Assembly (NCBI RefSeq): GCF_033406955.1
Contig: NZ_CP137734.1
Span: forward strand, 1,736,001-1,800,000
Origin: Streptomyces violaceoruber
Lineage (GTDB): Bacteria > Actinomycetota > Actinomycetes > Streptomycetales > Streptomycetaceae
Direction: 5' to 3'
DNA: 64,000 nucleotides
Shown piece after piece: positions 11,354-20,047 of this stretch (its first letter is position 1; every line of letters starts with the position of its first letter). The notes beneath the pieces were generated by a model. It searched no databases. It was given only the letters and a program-made list of their open reading frames with translations, and had not been told where the DNA came from. The position numbers were made by a program, and so were the translations under genes.

Positions 11354-12192
11354 CGGGGAAGTGTAGCGGCGGAGTTGGCGCCCGCGGCACGGCGCCGCGA
11401 GCCGAAGGCCACGATGTTCCCGCGCCGGTGCGCCAGCCACAGGAACACCAGGGTCAGCAGGACCCCGAAGCCCACCGAGTACACGCTGCCCTCCGGGCCG
11501 AAGTCGCCGCCGGTGAGCAGCTTCGGACCCGACATGGTGGCGTCCAGCAGGCCCTCGCTGTCGCCGTTGCCGGAGACGACGGTGCTGAAGACGCCGCCCG
11601 CGGCGAAGTTCCAGCCGAAGTGCACGCCGATCGTCAGCCACAGGTTGCGGGTGGCCGCGTACGCGGCGGCGAGCATGAAGCCGGCCTCGATGGCGATGGC
11701 GAGGGCGCCCCACAGGGTGGCGTCCTCGTTGAGCAGGTGCATGAGGCCGAACACGAGGCCGGTCAGGCCCAGCGCGAGGTAGGTGCCGATGTGCTCCTCG
11801 ATGATCCGGAACAGGACCCCGCGGAACACGACCTCCTCCGTCGCGGCGGCGGCGGCCATGAACCCGACCAGCCCGATCGCACCCTGGACCGAGCCGAGTC
11901 CGTCGACCTCGTAGTACCCGGAGGCGAAGAGGTTCGTGATGACGGCCCCGAACAGTCCGAAGCCGATCAGCGTCCCCCAGCCCGCCTTGGCCGCGGCGCC
12001 GTCCAGGGCCACGTCCAGGGCCTCCCGGCGCTCGGTCCGCCGCACCACCCAGGCGTACACGAACACCACCAGCGCCACCGACGTGAGACCGACCACCAGC
12101 GTGAGCCAGTCGTTGTCCTTCACCGCCTGGACGGCGATGCCGCCGATGGCGTAGGCCACCAGCACGGCCAGGAACTGCCACACGAACCTCAC
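11350..12192 (-). CDS. CPBP-family intramembrane metalloprotease (CAAX/Abi)
   Basis: The 280-residue polytopic protein has the three CPBP motifs: EEVVFRG (the EExxxR motif), the FxxxH motif in FGLMHLLN, and HFGWN (HxxxN) near residue 195. Family members are membrane glutamic or metallo proteases involved in prenyl-protein processing, bacteriocin immunity or signalling. The GTG start has AAGGAG 5-6 nt upstream. It heads a three-gene coupled operon with the kinase and regulator. This suggests that it is the regulated output or a modulator of the kinase, though that is inference. Confidence 0.88.
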   Translation of the reverse strand: MRFVWQFLAVLVAYAIGGIAVQAVKDNDWLTLVVGLTSVALVVFVYAWVVRRTERREALDVALDGAAAKAGWGTLIGFGLFGAVITNLFASGYYEVDGLGSVQGAIGLVGFMAAAAATEEVVFRGVLFRIIEEHIGTYLALGLTGLVFGLMHLLNEDATLWGALAIAIEAGFMLAAAYAATRNLWLTIGVHFGWNFAAGGVFSTVVSGNGDSEGLLDATMSGPKLLTGGDFGPEGSVYSVGFGVLLTLVFLWLAHRRGNIVAFGSRRRAAGANSAATLPR

Positions 12193-12340
12193 GGGAACTC
12201 CTTCGTCGGGCCCGTGGCTCGAGTGCCGCGGGCTGCACCGGACGCTACGGATCCGGCGGCCGGAGATCGTCACCTCACGGTGGACACCTGTCTGTAGCTC
12301 GCTCGGGGGACAAGGGCCCGTGGCCCCGCCGGACAGGTCG

Positions 12341-12346
12341 TAGCCT
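12341..12346 (+). promoter_or_regulatory. -10 box of leaderless mmuM promoter
   Basis: TAGCCT ends 6 nt before the mmuM ATG, and no ribosome binding site is present, so the transcript is probably leaderless. The 160-bp gap also holds the divergent CPBP promoter. Confidence 0.45.
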
Positions 12347-12352
12347 CGTGCC

Positions 12353-13267
12353 ATGACCAGCGACTTCGCCGACGCCCTCGCCTCCGGCCCGCTCGTGCTG
12401 GACGGCGGGCTGTCCAACCAGCTGGAGGCGGCCGGGCACGACCTGGGCGACGCGCTGTGGTCGGCCCGGCTGCTCGCCGAGGACCCCGAGGCGATCACCC
12501 GGGCCCACCTCGCCTACTTCGAGGCGGGCGCCGAGGTGGTGATCACCTCCAGCTACCAGGCCACCTTCGAGGGCTTCGCCCGGCGCGGGATCGGGCGGGA
12601 GCGGGCCGCCGAACTGCTCGCGCTCAGCGTGGCGTCGGCCCGCGAGGCCGCCCGCCGGGCGCGGACGGCCCGCCCGGAGCGCGCACTGTGGGTGGCGGCG
12701 TCGGCGGGCCCGTACGGAGCGATGCTCGCGGACGGCTCCGAGTACCGGGGACGGTACGGCCTCGGCAGGGGCGCACTGGAGCGCTTCCACCGCCCCCGCC
12801 TGGAGGTGCTGGCCGCCGCACGGCCCGACGTCCTCGCGCTGGAGACGGTCCCGGACACCGACGAGGCGGCGGCGCTGCTGAGGGCGGTGCGCGGACTGGA
12901 CGTGCCCGCCTGGCTGTCGTACACGGTGGCCGGGGACCGCACCCGCGCCGGGCAGCCGCTGGACGAGGCCTTCGCGCTGGCCGCCGACGCGGACGAGGTG
13001 ATCGCGGTGGGCGTCAACTGCTGCGCCCCCGAGGACGTGTCCGGCGCGGTCGAGACCGCCGCCCGCGTCACCGGCAAACCCGTCGTCGCCTATCCCAACA
13101 GCGGAGAGACGTGGGACGCGAAGTCCCAGGGCTGGCGCGGGCGTTCGTCGTACACCGCCGAGCGGGTGCGGGACTGGCGGGAGCGCGGGGCCCGGCTCGT
13201 CGGCGGCTGCTGCCGGGTGGGCCCGGAGACGATCACGTCGATCGCGCGGGCCCTGCCCCGGGAGTGA
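12353..13267 (+). CDS. mmuM: Homocysteine S-methyltransferase
   Basis: The 304-residue enzyme transfers a methyl group, typically from S-methylmethionine, to homocysteine, giving methionine. It is a TIM barrel with LDGGLSNQLE at the N-terminus. Zinc ligands are GVNCC near residue 223 and the C-terminal GGCCRVGP, the Cys...CysCys set typical of the Pfam S-methyl_trans family. Length is normal and the gene looks complete. It stands alone with its own promoter. It links to the cys genes 36 kb away only by general sulfur metabolism. Confidence 0.93.
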   Translation: MTSDFADALASGPLVLDGGLSNQLEAAGHDLGDALWSARLLAEDPEAITRAHLAYFEAGAEVVITSSYQATFEGFARRGIGRERAAELLALSVASAREAARRARTARPERALWVAASAGPYGAMLADGSEYRGRYGLGRGALERFHRPRLEVLAAARPDVLALETVPDTDEAAALLRAVRGLDVPAWLSYTVAGDRTRAGQPLDEAFALAADADEVIAVGVNCCAPEDVSGAVETAARVTGKPVVAYPNSGETWDAKSQGWRGRSSYTAERVRDWRERGARLVGGCCRVGPETITSIARALPRE

Positions 13268-13340
13268 CCGGTGCGGCGTGTGCCAAGATTGCCGTGAACA
13301 GGCGTTCGGGGGCGGCGACGGGTTCGGCGGGGGGCACGGC

Positions 13341-14297
13341 ATGGGACGCGGGGGGCGGACGGGACACGGGGTGGCACCGGGGGTGCTGGTCGCCGCCGCG
13401 GTGGTCGGGACGCTGGCCGTCGCCGCGCTCGCGCTGCGGCCCGCGCAGGAGTTGCTCCACTCCGGCCGGGGTCCGCTCGGTCACTGGGGTTTCGTGGCGA
13501 TCGGGGCGTCCGTCGCCTGGACCTTCGGGACCTGGACGGTCGTACAGCGTCTTCGCCCCCGTTTCGGCGCCGACCGCCTTTCGCTGCCGCCGGGTGAGGA
13601 GCGCCTGCGGGAAGCCGCCGCGCCCCTGCTGCTCGCCGCGACGGGCGTCATCGGCGTCCTGGCCCTGGTCCTGCACCGGTTCTCCACCGGCGGCAACACG
13701 ACCGGCCCGCCCCCGCCCCTGGCGCGGGAGCCGGCCCCCACGCCGACCTTCCTCACTCCCCCGCCCCAGCAGCGGCACGGTTCGACGGACCACTCCTCCC
13801 TGCCGCTGTACCTCGTGCTCGCGTTGCTGGCCGCGGTCGCCGTCGTGGTCGTCGTGGTGGCCGTCGTGCGGCGGCTGCGACGGTTCGGCCTGCGGGTGCC
13901 GCAGCGTCCCGGCCCTCCGGGCACCGTCGCGCAGGACGACGACGCGCGGCTGCTGCTGTCCGCCGTGGACTCGGGCCGCCGCGCCCTGGCCGGCACGGAT
14001 GACGACGCCCGGGCGGCCGTCATCGCCTGTTACGCCGCGATGGAGGACGCCCTCGCGGCGTCCGGTGTGCCGCGGCACGCCTCCGACAGCCCCGCCGACC
14101 TGCTCACCCGCGCCGCCGGCACGGGTTTCGCCCCGGGCCCGGCCGCGCCGCGTCTGACCGCGCTGTTCCGCGAGGCCCGTTACTCCTCGCACCCGATGGA
14201 CGGCTCGCACCGGAAGGCCGCGGCCGACGCGCTGGAGGAGATCGCCTCCCTGCTGCGGGACCGTGACGCGGACGCGGTCCGGGAGGCCGGGCGGTGA
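13341..14297 (+). CDS. Membrane protein with C-terminal DUF4129
   Basis: The 318-residue protein has transmembrane helices near residues 12-32, 48-65, 92-112 and 155-178. A Pro/Thr-rich outer loop is followed by a cytoplasmic C-terminal DUF4129 segment (ACYAAMEDALAASG, with AARLTALFREARYS further on). DUF4129 proteins accompany MoxR ATPases and DUF58 proteins. A GTG 63 bp upstream is an alternative start; the ATG is preferred because it gives a compact N-terminus. First gene of a five-gene run in which every junction overlaps by 4 bp. Confidence 0.82.
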   Translation: MGRGGRTGHGVAPGVLVAAAVVGTLAVAALALRPAQELLHSGRGPLGHWGFVAIGASVAWTFGTWTVVQRLRPRFGADRLSLPPGEERLREAAAPLLLAATGVIGVLALVLHRFSTGGNTTGPPPPLAREPAPTPTFLTPPPQQRHGSTDHSSLPLYLVLALLAAVAVVVVVVAVVRRLRRFGLRVPQRPGPPGTVAQDDDARLLLSAVDSGRRALAGTDDDARAAVIACYAAMEDALAASGVPRHASDSPADLLTRAAGTGFAPGPAAPRLTALFREARYSSHPMDGSHRKAAADALEEIASLLRDRDADAVREAGR

Positions 14298-14938
14298 ACC
14301 GGCCCGCGGAGGAGGCCTCGCTGACGCAGACCTCGGTGGCGCAGACATCAGTGGCCAGGACCTCGGAGGACGACATGCTCAGCCTGCCCCGGCTCGGGCT
14401 GCTCGGCGGCGCGGTCGCCGGCTCGGGCGTCCTGCTCGTCCTGCTCTTCGACGGCCCCGTGGCCGCCGGCGCCCTGGTGGCCCTCCTCGTCGCCGTGGCC
14501 GTGCTCGCCGCCCGGTACGTCGCCGGGGCGGGCGCCCTGGACTCCGCGTACCGCGACGAGGTGCGGCTGCTGCGGACCCGGGCCCCGGGCATGGGCGAGT
14601 GGCGGCGGAACGTGGGCACGTCCACCGGCCCCGACGGCGCCCACTACTACCGTGCGGTGCTCCGGACCGAGCTGCGCCGCCTGTACGCGGCCGCGCTCGC
14701 CGAGCACCACCACGTGTCCCTGGAGCACCAGCCCGAGCGGGCCGCCGAGCTGGTCGGCCCCGAGCTGTGGCCGTGGCTGGGCCCCGTGCCACCGGGCACC
14801 GGACCCGACGGCGAGGTGCCCCTCGACGTGCTGCGCCGCCTCGTCGACCGCCTCGAAGCACTCGGCTCACCCCGCTCTCCCGGCGCCCGCACCCCCAGCA
14901 CCCGCACCCCCCGTACCGGTAAGGACCAAGCGACGTGA
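14294..14938 (+). CDS. Membrane-anchored protein of the MoxR operon
   Basis: The 214-residue protein has two adjacent transmembrane helices (about residues 34-75) and a hydrophilic C-terminal part rich in Pro/Arg/Thr at the end. I recognise no named domain. It starts with GTG overlapping the upstream stop by 4 bp, and its own stop overlaps the MoxR GTG. It is therefore an integral part of the MoxR/DUF58 complex operon, perhaps a membrane anchor or scaffold. Confidence 0.75.
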   Translation: MNRPAEEASLTQTSVAQTSVARTSEDDMLSLPRLGLLGGAVAGSGVLLVLLFDGPVAAGALVALLVAVAVLAARYVAGAGALDSAYRDEVRLLRTRAPGMGEWRRNVGTSTGPDGAHYYRAVLRTELRRLYAAALAEHHHVSLEHQPERAAELVGPELWPWLGPVPPGTGPDGEVPLDVLRRLVDRLEALGSPRSPGARTPSTRTPRTGKDQAT

Positions 14939-15933
14939 CGACTACCTCCACGAACCGGCTCCGCACCGCCGAGCAGGTCGGCGAGCAGGCCGGTGCCGTA
15001 CTCCGCGAGATCGGCCGTGCCGTCGTCGGCAAACCGGACGCCCTGGAACACGTGATGCTGGCCGTGCTGGCGGGCGGTCACGTCCTCGTCGAGGACCTGC
15101 CGGGACTCGGCAAGACGCTCCTCGCCCGGTCCTTCGCCACCACCCTCGGCCTGGACTTCCGCCGGATCCAGTTCACGCCCGACCTGTTGCCCTCCGACGT
15201 CACCGGAACGCCGCTGTACGACCAGCGCTCCGGCGAGATGGTGTTCCACCCCGGCCCGGTCTTCACGCACCTGCTGCTCGCCGACGAGATCAACCGGACG
15301 CCCCCGAAAACCCAGGCCGCGCTGCTGGAGGCGATGGCCGAGTCGCAGGTGACCGTGGACGGCGAGACCCGGCCGCTCGCCGACCCCTTCCTGGTGATCG
15401 CGACCGCCAACCCGGTGGAGTACGAGGGCACGTACTCGCTGCCCGAGGCGCAGCTCGACCGGTTCCAGCTGCGGGTGCGCATGGGCTATCTGGCCGCGCG
15501 GGAGGAGCTGGCGATGCTGCGGGCCCGGATCGACCGGGCCGCGCCCGAGGCCGTACTGGAAAGGCTCGCCGGGCCGGACGACGTCGTGGCGTGGCGGGCC
15601 GTCGTGGAGCGGGTGGAGATCGACGACGACCTGCTGGAGTACGCCGTCGCGCTCGTCGGCGCGACCCGCGACCACCCGCAGATCAGCATCGGGGCTTCGC
15701 CGCGCGGCGGACTCGCCCTGGTCCAGCTCGCCCGCGCCCGCGCCGTGCTGGACGGCCGCGACTACGTCGTCCCGGAGGACGTCAAGGGCCTCGCGGTGCC
15801 CGCGCTGGCCCACCGGGTGTCGCTGCGGCCGGAGTTGTGGGTGCGCGAGATGTCCACGGACGACGTGCTGCGCGAGATAGTCGACAGCGTGGGTACGCCG
15901 ACGACGCGGCGTACGGCCGCGGCCTCCTCGTGA
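14935..15933 (+). CDS. moxR: MoxR-family AAA+ ATPase
   Basis: The 332-residue AAA+ protein has Walker A (GLGKT in DLPGLGKTLL, near residue 58), Walker B (LLADEINRTPPKTQAALLEAM, about 113-133) and sensor 1 (VIATANPVEYEGTY). The C-terminal lid is also intact. MoxR ATPases act as chaperones that remodel metal-binding or VWA-type partners. Here the partners are the DUF58 and DUF4129 proteins encoded next to it. The GTG start overlaps the upstream gene and its stop overlaps the DUF58 start. Confidence 0.93.
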   Translation: MTTTSTNRLRTAEQVGEQAGAVLREIGRAVVGKPDALEHVMLAVLAGGHVLVEDLPGLGKTLLARSFATTLGLDFRRIQFTPDLLPSDVTGTPLYDQRSGEMVFHPGPVFTHLLLADEINRTPPKTQAALLEAMAESQVTVDGETRPLADPFLVIATANPVEYEGTYSLPEAQLDRFQLRVRMGYLAAREELAMLRARIDRAAPEAVLERLAGPDDVVAWRAVVERVEIDDDLLEYAVALVGATRDHPQISIGASPRGGLALVQLARARAVLDGRDYVVPEDVKGLAVPALAHRVSLRPELWVREMSTDDVLREIVDSVGTPTTRRTAAASS

Positions 15934-17312
15934 CCGCGCCCGCACCGCGCCCGGCACCGGCACCGGCTGTCGCGCCGGACCCCGGGCCCCGGCCCAGCCC
16001 GGCGGTGGTCCGCGCCCTGGAGGGGCGCACCGCCCCGACGCAGCCACCGGCACCGCCGCCCGGCGGCCCGCGGCCGAGCGAGCGCACCCTGCGGCTGCTG
16101 ACCGTCGCGGTCGTGGCACTGGCCGCCGCGCTGCTCACCGGCCGGGCGTGGCTGCTGGCGCTCGCGGCGGCACCGCTGGTCCTGCTCGCGCTGGCACTGC
16201 CCCGCGCCCACGCCCGCCGTACAGAGACGTCGACGACCGTCGAGCCGGGGCGCTGCTTCGAGGGCGACACGGTCACCGTACGCATCGCGCTGGCCCACGA
16301 CGGCGAGGCCGTACGCCTGGACCCCGGGGTCACGCTCGGTCCCGGTCTGCGCCTCGACGAGGTCGTCGTCGGCCCGTCCACGGTGACGCTGCGCCACACG
16401 GCGCTGCACTGGGGCCGCTGGTCGCTCGGCCCGGTGGACGTCGACGTGTACGACCCCGGCGGCACCGTCCGCCGCACCGTGCGCGTCGAGGCGGCCGAGG
16501 TGTCGGTCTTCCCGCGCGCCACCCAGGCCCGGTTCACGCCGATCCCGGTGCGGCTGCCGCAGCGGCTCGGCGAGCACGCCTCGCCGCAGTCCGGGGAGGG
16601 CGTCGAGGTCATCGGGGTGGGCCCCTGGGCCCCCGGGGAGCGGCAGCGGCGCATCCACTGGCCGTCGACGACCCGGCGCGGGGCGGTGCAGTTGCACCGG
16701 TTCGCGGCCGAGCGGGCCGCCGACACCGTGATGCTCGTCGACGCGTTCGGGGACGTCGTCGACCCGGTGACCGGACTGTCGTCCCTGGACGAGACGGTGC
16801 GGGCCGCCGCCGGGCTGGCCCGGGCCTATCTGCGCACCCACGACCGGGTCGGGGTCGTCTCCACCGGCGGCACCACCCGCTGGCTGGCGCCGGGCACCGG
16901 GGACGCGGCGTTCTACCGCATCGTGGAGAGCGTCCTGGACGTCCGCAAGGACCGCGGCTTCGGCGGCGACGGGCTGGAGCGGGTCCCGTCGCCCGCGCTC
17001 CCGGAGGGGGCCCTGGTGTACGTGTTCACCCCGCTCAGCGACGCCCGGATCCTCCAGGTGCTGCGGGACCTCCAGGCGCGCGGGCGCCGCCCGGTCGTCG
17101 TGGAGATACCGAGCGGGGACCCGGTGGTGGAGCCGGGCGACGAGGCGGGCGGGTTGGGGCTGCGGCTGTGGCGCGCGGAGCGCGACGCGATGCGGTTCGC
17201 GCTGCGGGACAGCGGGGTGCCGGTCCTGCGGCACACCGAGGGCGAGTCACTGGATCTGGCGCTGGCGCCGCTGCTGGCGGGGCGGGTCGGCGGAAGGGGG
17301 CGCGCGCGATGA
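15930..17312 (+). CDS. DUF58 membrane protein (VWA-like)
   Basis: The 460-residue protein has a Pro-rich N-terminal tail, two helices near residues 50-90, and a beta-rich region. The DUF58 signature follows (PWAPGERQRRIHWPSTTRRG, about residues 230-250), then a VWA-like fold (DTVMLVDAFGD) with a metal-site aspartate. DUF58 proteins are standard partners of MoxR ATPases; in other bacteria such pairs support cell-envelope or stress functions. It is coupled to both neighbours by 4-bp overlaps. Confidence 0.9.
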   Translation: MTAPAPRPAPAPAVAPDPGPRPSPAVVRALEGRTAPTQPPAPPPGGPRPSERTLRLLTVAVVALAAALLTGRAWLLALAAAPLVLLALALPRAHARRTETSTTVEPGRCFEGDTVTVRIALAHDGEAVRLDPGVTLGPGLRLDEVVVGPSTVTLRHTALHWGRWSLGPVDVDVYDPGGTVRRTVRVEAAEVSVFPRATQARFTPIPVRLPQRLGEHASPQSGEGVEVIGVGPWAPGERQRRIHWPSTTRRGAVQLHRFAAERAADTVMLVDAFGDVVDPVTGLSSLDETVRAAAGLARAYLRTHDRVGVVSTGGTTRWLAPGTGDAAFYRIVESVLDVRKDRGFGGDGLERVPSPALPEGALVYVFTPLSDARILQVLRDLQARGRRPVVVEIPSGDPVVEPGDEAGGLGLRLWRAERDAMRFALRDSGVPVLRHTEGESLDLALAPLLAGRVGGRGRAR

Positions 17313-17905
17313 CGGCGCTGGACGCGCGGGTCGGCCTCCGTGAGTACCTCGGCTACTGGATCGGCACCGTGCCGGTGCGGGTGCTGGGAGCGGCGGCGGT
17401 CGTGACGGCCTGGCGGCCGTGGGCGACGGTGGACACGGCCGGGGCGGCCGTGCCCTTCGTCTGCGCGGTCGCCTTCGCGCTGTGGGCGGCGCCCTCGCTG
17501 GACCGGCGGCCGTCGGTGGAGGCCGTCTGGTGGTCCTACCGGCTGCTGCGCCACCGGACGACGCTGCTGGCGTCGGGCGTCGTGGTGATCGCGGCCTTCA
17601 GAGAACCGGCCTGGTGGGAGGGCGCTTGTGTGGTCGCGCTGTTGGTGGCCTACCTGGTGACCAGTGAGACGTGGCCGTGGCGGTGGGGCCGCGGGCGTGC
17701 CCGGGTGTGGGGCGAGGCGGCCGCGGCCTGCGCCGGTGCGGGTGTGGTGGCGGCCGCGGCGGCGGTTCCGGTGTCCGGGACGGGCTCCGGACTGGGGCGG
17801 CTGATCGCCGCCGCGGCGGTGGCCGGCCTGGCGGTGGCCGGCGGCGCGGTACTGCGGGCCCGCCGGCAAAACGATGCCCCGAAGTCCCGCGCCCCGGGGA
17901 ACTGA
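17309..17905 (+). CDS. Membrane protein closing the MoxR operon
   Basis: The 198-residue protein is strongly hydrophobic, with about six predicted helices and many Ala/Val/Trp residues. A short charged tail ends in PKSRAPGN. No family was recognised. The ATG overlaps the DUF58 stop (ATGA). No terminator hairpin is obvious after it; the next 192 bp are AT-richer and probably hold the dacB promoter. Its place suggests a membrane subunit for the MoxR/DUF58/DUF4129 assembly. Confidence 0.75.
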   Translation: MTALDARVGLREYLGYWIGTVPVRVLGAAAVVTAWRPWATVDTAGAAVPFVCAVAFALWAAPSLDRRPSVEAVWWSYRLLRHRTTLLASGVVVIAAFREPAWWEGACVVALLVAYLVTSETWPWRWGRGRARVWGEAAAACAGAGVVAAAAAVPVSGTGSGLGRLIAAAAVAGLAVAGGAVLRARRQNDAPKSRAPGN

Positions 17906-18097
17906 AGGGCAACGGAATTTCCCGTTCGGCGTCGGGGGAATCCCCTTCACGAAAGCGTTCGGACGACTGTCCGTCAATTCGGTCGCAGGATATTCACAAC
18001 CCGTCAATTTCCGTCCCAGCCCTTCATATGACGGCTGGTAGCGTGCCCAACGCTTCACCCCCACAGAACGAAGTAATCGATCTTTGGATTTCATTTC

Positions 18098-19453
18098 ATG
18101 ACTGGTACGCCAGAGGAAACCCCCACGAACGCCTTCGCCCCGGGCGGACGTCGCAGGCATCGCAGGGCGAGAGTGAGCCGCATCGGCGCCCGCCGGGCCC
18201 TCGTGCTCGCGATGGCCGTGCCCGTGGCCTCCGCCACGCTGGCCGGAACCTCGGCCTTCGCCGCCGACGACAGCTCCCCACGGCCGCAGGGCATCTCGGT
18301 CGACGACCTCGCCGCCGACGACGCGCAGCTGGTCAAGAACCTCGACGAGCGCCTCGCCGACGAGCGTCTGGGCACCGACGTCAGCGGCGTCGTGCTCGAC
18401 GCCGACTCGGACACCGCCCTGTGGGACCACAACGGCTCCACCGCCCTCATGCCGGCCTCCAACGCCAAGCTCGCCACGGCCACCACGGCCCTGACGCTGC
18501 TGGGCGCGAACCACGAGTTCACCACCAAGGTCGTGTACGGCGAGGGCACCCTCACCCTCGTCGGCGGCGGTGACCGCACCCTCACGGGCGAGGACGTGGC
18601 CGAGCTGGCCAGGACCGCCGCCGACGGGCTCAGGGCGGCGGGCCGCACCGACGTCCAGGTCCGGGTGGACGACAGCCTGTTCGCCGACCCGAGCCTCGCC
18701 GAGGGCTGGAACGAGGGCTACTACCCCACCGAGGTCGCGCCGGTCCGTTCCCTCGTCGTCGACGGCGCCGCCGTCCAGGACACCTCGATCGACGCGGGCA
18801 AGGTCTTCGCGAAGAAGCTCGCCGCACAGGGCATCACCGTCACCGGCGAGGTGGGCCGCCAGACGGCGAAGCAGTCCGACGTACCGGTGGCCCAGCACAA
18901 GTCGGCGCCGCTGTCGGACATCGTCAAGAAGATGCTCAAGACCAGCGACAACAACATCGCCGAGACCCTGCTCCGCATGACGGCCGTGGAGCTGGGCAAG
19001 CCGGGCACCTTCGAGGCCGGCACCGCGCTGGTCCGCCAGGTGCTCAGCTCGTACGGCATCTCCCTCGACAACTTCGAGATGCACGACGGCAGCGGCCTCT
19101 CCCGCGCCGACCGCATCCCGGCCGCCACCCTCGCGCAGCTCCTCGACGCGATCACGGAGTCCCCCGCCCTGGGCTCGATCCTGGAGGGACTGCCGGTCTC
19201 CGGCGAGGCCGGGGCCAGCCTGGGTCCGGAGTGGGGACGCTTCGACGACCCCAACTCCGAGTGCGCCGTCGGCAAGGTGCACGCCAAGACCGGCACGCTC
19301 ACCGGTGCCATCGCCCTCAGCGGGGTCACGCGGACCGACGACGGCGACTGGCGGATCTTCTCCTTCATCGAGAACAACTCGACGGCCGACCCGAACGACA
19401 TCAAGGACGCGATGGACGGCCTCGCCGCGACCGTGAACGGCTGCTGGGCCTGA
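18098..19453 (+). CDS. dacB: D-alanyl-D-alanine carboxypeptidase/endopeptidase, PBP4 (DacB, peptidase S13)
   Basis: The 451-residue secreted penicillin-binding protein trims or cleaves peptidoglycan cross-links. It shows all three catalytic motifs: SxxK at 121-124 (SNAK), SDN at 283-285 and KTG at 397-399. The N-terminus is long and arginine-rich, then a hydrophobic signal core ends at SAFA-ADD near residue 56. The ATG has no Shine-Dalgarno sequence; a GTG at 18172 (25 residues later) is a possible alternative that would still keep the signal peptide. Length and motif spacing are normal for the family. Confidence 0.93.
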   Translation: MTGTPEETPTNAFAPGGRRRHRRARVSRIGARRALVLAMAVPVASATLAGTSAFAADDSSPRPQGISVDDLAADDAQLVKNLDERLADERLGTDVSGVVLDADSDTALWDHNGSTALMPASNAKLATATTALTLLGANHEFTTKVVYGEGTLTLVGGGDRTLTGEDVAELARTAADGLRAAGRTDVQVRVDDSLFADPSLAEGWNEGYYPTEVAPVRSLVVDGAAVQDTSIDAGKVFAKKLAAQGITVTGEVGRQTAKQSDVPVAQHKSAPLSDIVKKMLKTSDNNIAETLLRMTAVELGKPGTFEAGTALVRQVLSSYGISLDNFEMHDGSGLSRADRIPAATLAQLLDAITESPALGSILEGLPVSGEAGASLGPEWGRFDDPNSECAVGKVHAKTGTLTGAIALSGVTRTDDGDWRIFSFIENNSTADPNDIKDAMDGLAATVNGCWA

Positions 19454-19518
19454 CGCGCCGCACGTGACGGAGCGTGGAGATCCGGTGAAGGCCCCCTGGG
19501 GCAGGCGGGCGTGCCCCG

Positions 19519-19962
19519 TCAGTCCGCCGGGACACCGCACTCGAACCACACGACCTTGCCGGGCTCCCGCTCCGCCACACCCCACTTGTCCGCCAGCTCC
19601 GACACCAGCAGCAGCCCGCGCCCGCCCTCGTCCGACCCACCGGATTCCAGAGGCACCGCCGGCACACCGTCCCCGCTGTCGTGGACCTCGACGCGTACGC
19701 CGTCCCCGCAGGGCAGCAGCCACAGCCGCAGCAGGAAGCCCCGGCCGGGCGGTACGCCGTGCAGCAGGGCGTTGGTCGCCAGTTCGCTGACGCACAGCAC
19801 CACGTCGTCGGCGCGCCCGCGCACACCCCAGTCGGCGAGCGCCTCCCTCGCGAACGCCCGCGCGGCGGGTACGGACCGGCGCTCACGACGGTAGAGGCGC
19901 TCACGTGGGGACGGGGGTGGAGTTTCGTTGTTCACGTGACGAGGGTCACGCTCCGTGGTCAT
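19519..19962 (-). CDS. RsbW-type ATP-binding regulator (anti-sigma-like)
   Basis: The 147-residue HATPase_c protein has an N-box (CVSELATNALLHG), the ATP-lid aspartate in VHDSGDG, and GRGLLLVSELADKWGV. This matches the large Streptomyces set of RsbW/SpoIIAB-like proteins that bind or phosphorylate antagonists, or regulate by partner switching. It is divergent, 85 bp away, from an XRE regulator and a DUF397 gene, the gene set of whiJ/abaA-type loci. No good ribosome site precedes the ATG. An in-frame GTG at 19935 is an alternative start. Confidence 0.85.
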   Translation of the reverse strand: MTTERDPRHVNNETPPPSPRERLYRRERRSVPAARAFAREALADWGVRGRADDVVLCVSELATNALLHGVPPGRGFLLRLWLLPCGDGVRVEVHDSGDGVPAVPLESGGSDEGGRGLLLVSELADKWGVAEREPGKVVWFECGVPAD

Positions 19963-20047
19963 GATGGGACAGTGCGCATGGCCGTACATCCGGTCCGTAC
20001 GGGTGCGCGTTGGTGAACGTACGCGCGCGGGTGGGGAGTTCGACCTC

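Noticed and set aside
19486..19505. Short GCCCC/GGGGC hairpin between dacB and the ATPase gene as a terminator
   Set aside because: Only five base pairs with a 2-nt loop, too weak to support a call.
16913..19795. A 960-codon minus-strand open frame over the DUF58 to dacB region
   Set aside because: It lies opposite conserved coding genes, and the translation is low-complexity with no family match.
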